This document shows positions 34,230 to 42,167 of a stretch of DNA of 64,000 nt, piece after piece. The notes under the pieces were generated by a model. That model did no database searches and was not told the DNA's origin. It saw only the letters and a list, made by a program, of their open reading frames with translations. The translations under genes were made by a program, and so were the position numbers. This stretch comes from Enterococcus_C asini_A. GTDB lineage: Bacteria; Bacillota; Bacilli; Lactobacillales; Enterococcaceae. Position 1 is the first letter of the stretch. Each line of letters opens with the position of its first letter. The DNA lies in the NCBI RefSeq assembly GCF_031928785.1, contig NZ_JARQAL010000001.1; one strand, 5' to 3'.

Positions 34230-36030
34230 ATCCAATGCCGATTACGAAATTTACGAGTTTATCGGAATAGGTCATATTATGTTGAGTGCGAATGGCTTTA
34301 TCTAATGTTTTTAGGGAGTCCGTTACAATACCATCCACGCCGTAAAAAATCATTCGACTGATATCTTCTGAATTATTTGGTGTCCAGACAAAAACCGTTT
34401 TGCCATCATTTTCCGCAGAACTAATAAAGTTGCGATTAATCGTGCTATATTCCATCGTTAAAAAATCGGCTTGAGTTTTCGGCGGCCCAATTACGTTGAA
34501 AGGTAAAATATAGCCGGCGGTAATTTGCGGAGCAGCTTCTTTGATTTCTTCCACTACTGAAAAAGAAAGACTTTGTACTAGATGTCCTTCTTTTGTCAAA
34601 TTTGCTCCATAGTGTTTTAAAAATTCCTGAACTAAGGGCTTCGTATCTTTTTGCTGAGTTTTAATTTCTACTAGCAACTTTTGATGAAGACTGGAAGCAA
34701 GGGCTAAATAAGCATCAAACCTTGCGATTTTTGCCTGTTGCTGATTGTCATTGGCATTACGAGCTAAAACATCAGCTGCTGTCATCTTTTCCGGGCTGCC
34801 TTTTTTGCCAGTTAATGCTTTTAAATCGAAGTCATGGACCACCACAAATTTTTTGTCTTTCGTCATTTGGACATCCATTTCTACATAGTCAGGATGATAG
34901 CGCTCATGGGTCTTTTGTAAAGCGTCCAGACTGTTTTGTACACCATTTTTATCAGAGACTCCCCGGTGAGAAATGGTCACAGGGGCTTTTTTTGGAGTGT
35001 CTGTTAGATAGTTCATATTGTACAAACTTACGCCAATCCCAAAAAAGAGTGTCGTCATCAGTAAGAAAACATTTTTCACTTGAGAAAAGCGAGGGGGCTT
35101 AATCGCCTCTTTATAAAACCAAGAGGGAATTTCTGGTAAAAAATCTTCATCTTCCATAAAATCGACAATAATGAAAAAAATTCCTACTGTGGATAAGACG
35201 ATATTGACTAAATAGAAAAATTGCAACAGCGTCATAGCAAATACTGCACTATATAAGGATTGTTCTGGCCAGAATTTTTCCACTAGACGTTGTCCGCTCA
35301 AGGTCAGAAGTGTTCCAGCTGATGCAATCGCTAAAACACTGCCACCGATAAATAAAAAGCGACCTAAAATAGCAAAAAAACGTCTCTGGGTCACTTCCCA
35401 GCTTTCCTTTAGGGCTGTGCGAAAAGGCCGGTCTCGCAAAATCATCTCTGGCAGAGCAAAAATGAAACGAATTCCTAGATAGAGTAGTGCCACATACAGC
35501 AAAAGAAAAATAGAAATAATCAAAGTGCGATTGGTGAAGATGAAATCCAATATAAAAGCAGGAATTTTCACCCGGCTTAATAAATCAGAATTAAAATTAA
35601 GCCCTCCAATAGGCAAAACCAATAAAAAGTAAAACAAGAAGAACAAAACTACCGAAGGACGAATTTTTTTTATTTGAATAAGCGTCATCCGCAAGAGCTG
35701 AGGTAAGGAGACCGCCTCTTTTTTTTCGATAAAATAAACACTTAACAGTAAAAAAGTGAATTCAAAGTAAACGGTCAGAAGGATAAAAAACAATGTTATA
35801 ACTAGTAATAAAAAGACAAAGGGATGATTTGTCACAATGTCCCAGAGATTATCATAGGAAAGATAGGGAATATTCCCCCGGGCCAAAATGAATTTAGTAG
35901 AACTGCTTAAAAGGGGAATCACTACAAAGAGCAAAAAGCCGTGCATCAACAAGACATCGCGAAAGTAGGCTTGACTTTTTCCGAGAAATTCTAAGGTATT
36001 TAAGAACGTTTTTTTCATATAAGTTATCAT
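34228..36030 (-). CDS. membrane-anchored glycerophosphodiester phosphodiesterase
   Basis: About 600 aa in two parts. Residues 1-335 hold about eight membrane spans of the GDPD-associated membrane domain. Residues 350-600 form an extracytoplasmic GDPD domain with SHRGVSDKNGVQNS, the metal pair in VEMDVQMTKD and the catalytic VVHDFDL. It hydrolyses glycerophosphodiesters, possibly from lipids or lipoteichoic acid. The start is ambiguous: ATGs at 36030 and 36018 or a GTG at 36039 follow AGGTGATGAAG. Confidence 0.88.
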   Translation of the reverse strand: MITYMKKTFLNTLEFLGKSQAYFRDVLLMHGFLLFVVIPLLSSSTKFILARGNIPYLSYDNLWDIVTNHPFVFLLLVITLFFILLTVYFEFTFLLLSVYFIEKKEAVSLPQLLRMTLIQIKKIRPSVVLFFLFYFLLVLPIGGLNFNSDLLSRVKIPAFILDFIFTNRTLIISIFLLLYVALLYLGIRFIFALPEMILRDRPFRTALKESWEVTQRRFFAILGRFLFIGGSVLAIASAGTLLTLSGQRLVEKFWPEQSLYSAVFAMTLLQFFYLVNIVLSTVGIFFIIVDFMEDEDFLPEIPSWFYKEAIKPPRFSQVKNVFLLMTTLFFGIGVSLYNMNYLTDTPKKAPVTISHRGVSDKNGVQNSLDALQKTHERYHPDYVEMDVQMTKDKKFVVVHDFDLKALTGKKGSPEKMTAADVLARNANDNQQQAKIARFDAYLALASSLHQKLLVEIKTQQKDTKPLVQEFLKHYGANLTKEGHLVQSLSFSVVEEIKEAAPQITAGYILPFNVIGPPKTQADFLTMEYSTINRNFISSAENDGKTVFVWTPNNSEDISRMIFYGVDGIVTDSLKTLDKAIRTQHNMTYSDKLVNFVIGIG

Positions 36031-36137
36031 CTTCATCACCTAGCTTAAGTGTAATTCATTTTGCCAAAGAGGGAAACTGAAGCCACTTGATATCAAAATT
36101 GCTGTGGTTTTTTGTGCCCAATTTTCTGCCCAATCGA

Positions 36138-36175
36138 CAAAAAAAAGCACTTCTGACGACTAAGCCAGAGGTGCT
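36138..36175 (-). terminator. minus-strand terminator, probably the ancestral terminator of tRNA-Ser
   Basis: AGCACCTCTG pairs with CAGAAGTGCT and is followed by eight T on the minus strand. It lies 15 bases outside attL. With the island removed it would sit just downstream of the tRNA-Ser 3' end. Confidence 0.7.
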
Positions 36176-36190
36176 GAAAACGTTGATATA

Positions 36191-36205
36191 AAGGAGAGTA
36201 GGGGA
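36191..36205. repeat. attL core (15-bp direct repeat)
   Basis: AAGGAGAGTAGGGGA, identical to 44705-44719; the last 13 bases copy the 3' end of the tRNA-Ser gene. Confidence 0.85.
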
Positions 36206-36307
36206 TTGATTTTAATAAATCAGCACTTTGCACTTTCTTTTAAAATCAACTTTTCTTCTTTTTTTGTATTACTAAAATATCATTGAATTTCAATGAATTG
36301 AAAATAA

Positions 36308-36328
36308 ATCAAGTCAATATCAAGTCAA
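36308..36328. repeat. left arm-type integrase repeats
   Basis: ATCAAGTCAA occurs twice, starting at 36308 and 36319 (11-base period). The same doublet with the same period is at 44631-44651. The int stop codon lies inside the second copy. Confidence 0.7.
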
Positions 36329-37476
36329 TTTCCCGCCATGATTGAAGCAAATACTCTGGGAACTTTTTTCTCCATTCGTTCCGTAACGTGTGAATATAAA
36401 TCTAAAGTAATCTGAATGTTCGTGTGGCCTAATCGTTCGGAAATCGTTTTTGCAGGGACACCAGCTTCTAACAATAAAGTGGCGTGTGTGTGGCGAAATC
36501 CGTGAATGGTGATTATTCTTAGATCGTTGTTTCTCATTATTCTTAACATCCAAGTTCTAGGCTTAGATAGTTGAATAAAGCTGTTTGATACATTCGGGAA
36601 AACTAGCTGATTTTTTTGGTTCGTGTTAATACCTAGTTGAAGGTAAGAGGCGGCTTGTTCCTTTTTCCACTTTTTTAGAACTTGCATTGTTTCATGATCT
36701 AGGCTAACAGTTCGCTTGGAATGTTTTGTCTTTGGTTGTTCGATATACAAGCGCCTATTTTCTCCTCTAGCTAGTGTTTGATTGATATAGATACATTCTT
36801 CTTTGAAGTCAACAAAGCGCCATTCTAGGCCTAACAGTTCACCTTGACGGCAACCGGAAGCAGATAGCAATTGAAAGAAGGCGTATATTTTAGGTGGTTC
36901 TTGTTCTTTGCAACAGGTCAAAAATGTTTGCAGTTCTTCTTTTGTGTAATAGTTCTTGGGACGTTCCTCGATTACTTCTTGTTTTCGCTTGGGTACGATA
37001 ATTCTTTTAGTGGGGTTATCATTTATGATTCCCAATTGTATTGCATATTCAAAAATTCTTGAAACATCGGTGATAAAGTCACGATATTTTTTCTTAGTTT
37101 TCACCTTATCATTGGCAAACTTTTGAATATCAGTTACAGTAATTTCATCAATCTTTTTTTTGCCAAAGACAGGTAGAGTATGCACTTCATATTGACTGAT
37201 AGCTTTACAATAGGTACTTTCCTTTACGGTCAATTTGTAGTTCTCTTTCCATAGATCAAAAATTTCTTGGAAGGTCTGACTGGTTGCCGGCTTATTAAAG
37301 CCATTTTTTTCATATTCCACTTGAAGCCTACTCAATGCGAGCTGGGCTTCTTTTTTTGTTTTGAATCCACGTTTAGTGGTAGCTACTTGTTTACCCGTTG
37401 TTGGGTCAATTCCCAAGTATGCTTTGTAGTACCAGAATTTACCCTTTTTCGTTTCGTATTGTTTGATTGTAGCCAT
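36325..37476 (-). CDS. int: tyrosine recombinase (phage-type integrase)
   Basis: Catalyses site-specific integration and excision between the att sites. The 383-aa protein has an N-terminal AP2-like arm-binding domain (KKGKFWYYKAYLGIDPTTGK; RGFKTKKEAQLALSRL), a core-binding SAM-like domain (about 65-165) and a catalytic domain with Arg in SASGCRQGELLG, HxxR in ITIHGFRHTHATL and the nucleophile Tyr in QITLDLYSHVTERM. RBS GGAGG. It lies at the left edge of the island, transcribed toward attL. Confidence 0.95.
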   Translation of the reverse strand: MATIKQYETKKGKFWYYKAYLGIDPTTGKQVATTKRGFKTKKEAQLALSRLQVEYEKNGFNKPATSQTFQEIFDLWKENYKLTVKESTYCKAISQYEVHTLPVFGKKKIDEITVTDIQKFANDKVKTKKKYRDFITDVSRIFEYAIQLGIINDNPTKRIIVPKRKQEVIEERPKNYYTKEELQTFLTCCKEQEPPKIYAFFQLLSASGCRQGELLGLEWRFVDFKEECIYINQTLARGENRRLYIEQPKTKHSKRTVSLDHETMQVLKKWKKEQAASYLQLGINTNQKNQLVFPNVSNSFIQLSKPRTWMLRIMRNNDLRIITIHGFRHTHATLLLEAGVPAKTISERLGHTNIQITLDLYSHVTERMEKKVPRVFASIMAGN

Positions 37477-37497
37477 GTTTGGTTCTTCCTCCCTGGT

Positions 37498-37513
37498 GCA
37501 AACGCTGGGGGCG
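37498..37513 (+). repeat. 16-bp direct repeat, copy 1
   Basis: GCAAACGCTGGGGGCG, exactly repeated at 38539-38554; the 10-base core CGCTGGGGGC recurs inverted at 44599-44608. Confidence 0.85.
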
Positions 37514-37523
37514 TTGTTGGAGG

Positions 37524-38072
37524 TTATTTAGGATATTCGGTTTCATTAATTACTTTATTGTAAAAATCGTTTAATGAAATCGTTGGATCAGTATCAATTT
37601 GATAATTCAAATTTTGCATGAGGACGGTCAAAAAACTTTTTGTTTCTTTAGAAAGATTGGGATTGCTGGGTTCTATTTCTTTTAAGGTGTCGAGTAGCTT
37701 ATAAAGATTAGATAATGCACCAATGGAATCCGTATCATATAGATTGCGATTATTGAGCAATTCTAATGAACGTTGGTAAGCAGAGTCTAAGCTATCATTA
37801 TCCATTGTTTTAAACCATTCCGGCATATCAATAGCTTGTCCTTTATTTAGGATATCAAGGTCAGCACTGGTTTTTTCTCCTTCTAATAAGTAGAGAGTGG
37901 ATATTCCAAAAATATTAGATATTTTTTGTAGCGTTTCAAAATTTGGTTCTCGATTTCCATATTCCCAATTAGAGTATGCTCCTCCAGTTACTTCAAGTTT
38001 TCGAGCCGTTTCTGCTTTTGACCAACCTTTTAGTTCCCTTAAATACTTTAATCTATCAGAAAATGAACTCAC
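37524..38072 (-). CDS. XRE-family repressor of the island
   Basis: A 182-aa protein. The N-terminal HTH_3 domain covers residues 5-62 (SDRLKYLRELKGWSKAETAR; YSNWEYGNREPNFETLQKIS). The C-terminal part (about 70-182) is helical and does not show a LexA/CI peptidase motif, so induction by RecA-driven self-cleavage is not expected; a helper-protein anti-repressor, as for SaPI Stl, would fit. The start is GTG at 38072, about 10 bases from AGAGGTGA. Divergent from the xis-like gene across three operators. Confidence 0.88.
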   Translation of the reverse strand: MSSFSDRLKYLRELKGWSKAETARKLEVTGGAYSNWEYGNREPNFETLQKISNIFGISTLYLLEGEKTSADLDILNKGQAIDMPEWFKTMDNDSLDSAYQRSLELLNNRNLYDTDSIGALSNLYKLLDTLKEIEPSNPNLSKETKSFLTVLMQNLNYQIDTDPTISLNDFYNKVINETEYPK

Positions 38073-38131
38073 TGTTTTTTTTCACCTCTCTTATCCTTTT
38101 ATATCAGTATAAAATATTTCACGAAAAAAAT

Positions 38132-38210
38132 CTATTCAAATTGAATATTCTTTCTTGACTATTCATAATGAATAGGTATAATAAAAGTATAATCTATTCG
38201 ATTTGAATAG
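38132..38210. promoter_or_regulatory. divergent switch with three operators
   Basis: Three near-identical palindromes, CTATTCAAATTGAATA (38132-38147), CTATTCATAATGAATAG (38159-38175) and CTATTCGATTTGAATAG (38194-38210), lie between the repressor and the xis-like gene. The middle one fills the spacer of a rightward promoter (TTGACT at 38155-38160, 16 bases, TATAAT at 38177-38182). The left one overlaps the -35 region of the leftward promoter. This is a CI/Cro- or Stl-like regulatory switch. Confidence 0.85.
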
Positions 38211-38242
38211 TTTTGAATTCGGGTGAAAGGAGGAGAAAAACC

Positions 38243-38536
38243 ATGGAACTAAAAATTGACAAACTCACATTAGACGATCCGGCATTTCAAAAGATTGATG
38301 AACGGGTTATCGAAAAAGTGGAACAAACGCAAGGCACTTTGATTTCTTTGTTGGAAAAGAAGTATCAATTTCCAAAGTACATGAACAAGACCCAAGCTTC
38401 TAAGTACATGGGTGTTAGTTACAACACGATGATGGACAAATACGTCCCGGCTGGATTGCAGCTAATCATTGTGGATGGTGTAATTCGCATTAGCCAAGAT
38501 GAATGCGATCGATTTATGAAAGCAAACCAAAAATAA
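38243..38536 (+). CDS. xis: excisionase-like / HTH_17 DNA-binding protein
   Basis: A 97-aa protein. The C-terminal half is a winged-helix of the MerR/Xis type: MNKTQASKYMGVSYNTMMDK followed by IVDGVIRISQDECDRFM. The N-terminal 45 residues are a charged helix. It is the first gene right of the switch, where PICIs and phages keep xis. RBS AAAGGAGGA and ATG at 38243. It may direct excision or act as an activator. Confidence 0.75.
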   Translation: MELKIDKLTLDDPAFQKIDERVIEKVEQTQGTLISLLEKKYQFPKYMNKTQASKYMGVSYNTMMDKYVPAGLQLIIVDGVIRISQDECDRFMKANQK

Positions 38537-38538
38537 TC

Positions 38539-38554
38539 GCAAACGCTGGGGGCG
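38539..38554 (+). repeat. 16-bp direct repeat, copy 2
   Basis: An exact copy of 37498-37513, located 3 bases after the xis-like stop codon. Confidence 0.85.
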
Positions 38555-38615
38555 CAAGTGGAATGTCGGAAGTCAAATGGTTGTTGCAGATGGAGTTATG
38601 AAGGAGGAACTAAAA

Positions 38616-38870
38616 ATGAAGAAACAAGAATCGCTTGAAAGTTATGCTGATACGGAATTAATTGTGATTGGAACTTTTGCTGTGGGACTTGCGGAGATTT
38701 TAGAACGTGTGGAAGATGAGGGTAGCACGGTTACTATGCCTAACACTGGTAAGACACTATCGAAAACTAGCGATAAGATCGCTTATGTGATTGATGAGCT
38801 TCAATATTTGAAGAAGAAAGCCCTAGATGCTGAACTACTTTTGGAAGTTGCTAAAGAGCTGGAGGACTAA
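38616..38870 (+). CDS. small island protein, unknown function
   Basis: An 84-aa acidic protein, MKKQESLESYADTELIVIGT, with RBS AAGGAGGA. Predicted helical, with a C-terminal coiled helix (KIAYVIDELQYLKKKALDAE). No family is recognised. Early-region gene of the satellite. Confidence 0.7.
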   Translation: MKKQESLESYADTELIVIGTFAVGLAEILERVEDEGSTVTMPNTGKTLSKTSDKIAYVIDELQYLKKKALDAELLLEVAKELED

Positions 38871-38873
38871 AAC

Positions 38874-38936
38874 ATGATGAAGGGCAAAGAAAAAGCCATT
38901 ATCCCAACGCCGACCAAAGCAGAGGATAAAGGCTAA
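38874..38936 (+). CDS. possible 20-aa peptide in a hairpin region
   Basis: The frame MMKGKEKAIIPTPTKAEDKG is preceded by GGAGG at 38861-38865. It may be a leader peptide, because a 12-base arm inside it (38881-38892) is exactly complementary to 38958-38969. A chance frame cannot be excluded. Confidence 0.35.
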   Translation: MMKGKEKAIIPTPTKAEDKG

Positions 38937-38987
38937 ACACAAGGCTATTTAAAGCCGTTTCTTTGCCCTAAGTATACCAAACTTAGG
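38881..38987 (+). promoter_or_regulatory. alternative hairpins over an RBS
   Basis: AGGGCAAAGAAA (38881-38892) can pair with TTTCTTTGCCCT (38958-38969). CCTAAGT (38967-38973) can pair with ACTTAGG (38981-38987), which overlaps the RBS AGGAGG (38985-38990) of the next gene. The two stems share bases and are mutually exclusive. Confidence 0.5.
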
Positions 38988-38998
38988 AGGAAATTACC

Positions 38999-39244
38999 AT
39001 GGAAAAACAAATAGGCCGAGGCCATAAATCAGTAACAATCATTATTGTTGAAAATTGGAAATATAAAGAAGTCGAGATTCCGGAAAAGATTCGGACCTAT
39101 GGAGCAACCTTAGAAGCAGCAACCGACTTTGACCGGGAGTTGTCCTTGTCAGTGCAGATTGATTCCACAGGCGAATGGCTGACGTTTACAGGCCAGCAAG
39201 TAATCCTTCGATTTGATACTGGCGATGCAGTCTTTGCTAGTTGA
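38999..39244 (+). CDS. small island protein, unknown function
   Basis: An 81-aa beta-rich protein, MEKQIGRGHKSVTIIIVENW, with RBS AGGAGG. No family recognised. Its RBS is partly inside a predicted hairpin, suggesting translational control. Confidence 0.7.
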   Translation: MEKQIGRGHKSVTIIIVENWKYKEVEIPEKIRTYGATLEAATDFDRELSLSVQIDSTGEWLTFTGQQVILRFDTGDAVFAS

Positions 39245-39254
39245 GGTGGCCACG

Positions 39255-39464
39255 ATGAATAAAAAATTCAATCTGTTTGCGTTAGGGGTAGTGGCCGGGC
39301 TAGTCATTGGCTTTGCGCCGATGGTAGTGAAGGTACTGACGTTGTTTTCAGTGGTGGCAATCTTATGGAATGAGTGGGACGAGTACGAAGTGAGGAGGGG
39401 GAACGATGATTTATACAAATATAGTGAAAACGTTGGAACCAATGCACGAAGTAAAGAATATTGA
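39255..39464 (+). CDS. small membrane protein of the island
   Basis: A 69-aa protein with one or two hydrophobic spans (about 5-25 and 27-40) and a charged C-terminus (NEWDEYEVRRGNDDLYKYSE). RBS GAGGTGG. It overlaps the following primase gene by 59 bases in another frame, so it is either coupled to it or slightly over-called at its 3' end. Confidence 0.55.
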   Translation: MNKKFNLFALGVVAGLVIGFAPMVVKVLTLFSVVAILWNEWDEYEVRRGNDDLYKYSENVGTNARSKEY

Positions 39465-40320
39465 TCGTGATTTTGATTTCTTTAAAACGTGTAAAGCCCA
39501 GCGCCTTCCTTATCCAAAAGATAAAGATGAAGAACTAAAGATTAAAACACAACAAATGCTGATAGTTATCGCTGGTACTATCCTCGGAGACTTAAAGCGT
39601 AACAATACAAACTTGGTTAGTCGTTCGCTACTCTTTATTGATTTTGATGATGTCCAAGAAACAGAATCCGAATTTTTAGGAAAGATAACCGACAAACTAA
39701 AAGACGTCAACTACTGCTTATATCCAACCTTGAAATACAAGCCGGATAATATCCGTTATCGATTGGTTCTTGAATTGGATCGTGCAGTAAGTCGTGAGGA
39801 GTACGAGAAGTTGCTATTTGGTCTTTGCTTAGATTTGGCCGTTAAGTTTGAATTTGATGAAAGCAATAAAACGTGGTCACAGGGTCAAGGCTTGCCTATC
39901 GTTACGGAATTTAGCAGTGATGATTTACGTATTTTCCACGATGGATTTGAACCTATTCCAGTTGATAAGTTTCTTCATAGAATTACTACTTCCCAGCAAT
40001 GGGCAGATGCACAAAAAAAAAATCGCCTACCTAAAACAAGTCGCTATATAACCAATAGTACCGGCAAGCAAAAATATACAGGCATTTTCCTGGAACAGTT
40101 GTTTGAAGGGGCAACCGTTGGGAACCGGAACACTTGGTGGCGGCAGATGGTGGATAAAATGTTGAGTGTCGATACTCCAATCGAAACGATTGCTAAAGTA
40201 ATGGGGGCAATCAACTTTAATACAGAGATTTTCCCCGAACCACTAGATCAGAAAGAACTAGATACCATTTTCCGTTCGAGAGTTGAAAACCACGCAAAGA
40301 AAGGAGGATACCTTTATTGA
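39406..40320 (+). CDS. satellite primase (AEP-like with PriCT domain)
   Basis: A 304-aa protein. The centre has SLLFIDFDDVQETESEF and YPTLKYKPDNIRYRLVLELD, the pattern of archaeo-eukaryotic primase-like domains in phage and plasmid replication proteins. The C-terminus (TVGNRNTWWRQMVDKMLSVD to LDTIFRSRVENHAKKGG) is a PriCT-1 helical domain. RBS AGGAGGGGG and ATG at 39406. It is coupled to the helicase gene by a 4-base overlap. Together they form the island's own replication pair. Confidence 0.85.
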   Translation: MIYTNIVKTLEPMHEVKNIDRDFDFFKTCKAQRLPYPKDKDEELKIKTQQMLIVIAGTILGDLKRNNTNLVSRSLLFIDFDDVQETESEFLGKITDKLKDVNYCLYPTLKYKPDNIRYRLVLELDRAVSREEYEKLLFGLCLDLAVKFEFDESNKTWSQGQGLPIVTEFSSDDLRIFHDGFEPIPVDKFLHRITTSQQWADAQKKNRLPKTSRYITNSTGKQKYTGIFLEQLFEGATVGNRNTWWRQMVDKMLSVDTPIETIAKVMGAINFNTEIFPEPLDQKELDTIFRSRVENHAKKGGYLY

Positions 40321-41903
40321 CAATAAGCGAATCCGTACTAAAAGATGTTGTCGCTATCCGGCACACAGTACAGAAAAAAAAGAAAAACAGTTACTTTGGT
40401 AAAACACCGTTAAATTTGCGTGTGGCAATCAAAGAGATTGAAAGCAAAGACGTTGGCATTGCCCAAGTAATGGTTGACGAATTGAACAACATTTCTCCAG
40501 ATTGGTTTATGTGTACGGTTGAAGTGAATCCAAAAGATCCGGATAAATTTTCAGTTTACCACTACTTTGACCACGAAAAAATGGGCGATATGATTATCAA
40601 AAAGAATCATTTGTTACGATTTCCTAAGCTGTTGGAAGGGGCTGTCTATGAGCCGTTGAAAGGCGCTTGGCGGTACTTTGGTAAGAATGAGATGATTTCC
40701 TTTACAGAGAAAATCTGTCTCGAAGAACTGCAAGCGTGGGGCTATTATGACCAAAGATATATATCACCGGTCAAGACTTATGTTAAACAGAAAACCTATG
40801 ATCCATCTTATTCTAATCGGTCACCTTTTGAGGAAAGCAATCCGGCATTGGTTCCTTTTAAAAATGGGACGTACAATATACTCACCAATGAAATGAAGGC
40901 CCACGATCCCGACAATTTTATATTAATTTCTTACAACTATGAATTGGATATGACCGGTACACCTACACCAGCGACAGATAAATTTTTCCGTGATTTCTTT
41001 GGAGATGCCGCCTTGTTCATGAAGCAGTTTATCGGGTACACGTTTTATCGAAGCCATGCCCCAGCACAAGACTTAGTTTTCTTATATGGGAAAGGTGGAG
41101 AAGGAAAGTCTAGCTTTTTGAATATGGTAGCGGAGAACTATATCACTAAAGAAAATCGTACAGCACTAACTCCACAGATGCTAACCACAGACAAGTTTGC
41201 CGTTGTTGAATTGTTGGGGAAAGCTTTAAACGTCAGTGGGGATATTGATAAGGACTATATTAGCCAGACAGCAATTTTGAAACAGTTAACTGGTGGAGAT
41301 GCTGTCCGGGGTGAGTTCAAAGGAATTCAAGGATTCACCTTTGTGAGTCACTCAAAGCATATTTTTAGCATGAATGAGTTTTTTCATTTTAAAGATATGA
41401 GCCCGGGTTTTGCGGATCGTTTAACCGTTGTCCCAATCACTATTGGCAACCAACGATTAGAAGGGGCTAAATTTTGGGATAGCCAAGATTTAGATGCAAT
41501 GGAAAAAGAATCTGCTAGCTTTGTTTATCAGTGCATACAGGAGTTCAAAAAAATATTTAATGGTAAGAAGGCTAACTTCACACGTTCTAAGGAAATGGCT
41601 GATACCAAAGCCGAATGGTTATTTGATAATGACCGTATAGCCCAGTTCTTGTTTGAATGTTGCGTGATTGATAGCACTGAAACTAGAGGAGAAATTGCAA
41701 AAACGGTTGCTGCTGAGTACAGAGCGTTTTGTTCCTGTAATGGCTACAAAGCACAGTCAACCCAAGAACTGACTAAATATTTGAAGGATAAATGCAAAGT
41801 ATCAAAAAGCAGAAACACAAAAGGTTTTAATGATAGTGGTCAACATACACCTCGATATATCGGGTTAAAACTAATCTCAACGTATCGAATCTTAAGTGAT
41901 TAA
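40317..41903 (+). CDS. SF3 helicase / phage P4-type replication protein (D5-like)
   Basis: A 528-aa protein starting at TTG (40317) with RBS AAGGAGG. The D5_N region is KNGTYNILTNEMKAHDPDNF; the SF3 helicase has Walker A LYGKGGEGKSSFLN, followed by GDIDKDYISQTAILKQLTGG, and motif C/sensor FSMNEFFHFKDMSPGFADR then LTVVPI. The C-terminal part is winged-helix-like and probably binds the origin. Product of the rep gene; the origin follows immediately downstream, as in SaPIs. Confidence 0.92.
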   Translation: MTISESVLKDVVAIRHTVQKKKKNSYFGKTPLNLRVAIKEIESKDVGIAQVMVDELNNISPDWFMCTVEVNPKDPDKFSVYHYFDHEKMGDMIIKKNHLLRFPKLLEGAVYEPLKGAWRYFGKNEMISFTEKICLEELQAWGYYDQRYISPVKTYVKQKTYDPSYSNRSPFEESNPALVPFKNGTYNILTNEMKAHDPDNFILISYNYELDMTGTPTPATDKFFRDFFGDAALFMKQFIGYTFYRSHAPAQDLVFLYGKGGEGKSSFLNMVAENYITKENRTALTPQMLTTDKFAVVELLGKALNVSGDIDKDYISQTAILKQLTGGDAVRGEFKGIQGFTFVSHSKHIFSMNEFFHFKDMSPGFADRLTVVPITIGNQRLEGAKFWDSQDLDAMEKESASFVYQCIQEFKKIFNGKKANFTRSKEMADTKAEWLFDNDRIAQFLFECCVIDSTETRGEIAKTVAAEYRAFCSCNGYKAQSTQELTKYLKDKCKVSKSRNTKGFNDSGQHTPRYIGLKLISTYRILSD

Positions 41904-41911
41904 ATGTTCGT

Positions 41912-42128
41912 GTTGTGTCACTAAATTGTCATTACTTCGTCCATAAAGAATCCTTATGTACCAATACTTTGTCACTAATGTCATTAAGTTTACTCAATTC
42001 TTTTGAAAATAAAAAAAGAGGTAGTATTGATTTTATTTTTATATATAAAAGAAGTGGAGCAGAATTAGTGACATTAGTGACAATCGCCGGTATATCAACG
42101 GTTGTTTGGAACAGGATAGTGACACAAC
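41912..42128. other. candidate replication origin of the island
   Basis: An inner inverted repeat, TTGTCACTAATGTCATTAA (41969-41987), has its complement with one mismatch at 42065-42083. An outer inverted repeat, GTTGTGTCACTA (41912-41923), has an exact complement at 42117-42128. An extra TTGTCATTA lies at 41926-41934. Both pairs are nearly concentric (centres about 42020-42026) around an AT-rich block (42001-42055). Iterons flanking an AT-rich core next to rep is the SaPI-type origin layout. Confidence 0.75.
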
Positions 42129-42167
42129 CCAACAAAAACAATGATAATAACTGATTGGAGGAATCAA

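Noticed and set aside
41915..42154. 79-codon frame after the helicase gene
   Set aside because: No RBS, odd composition, and it lies across the inverted repeats and AT-rich core of the candidate origin; its existence is explained by the repeats.
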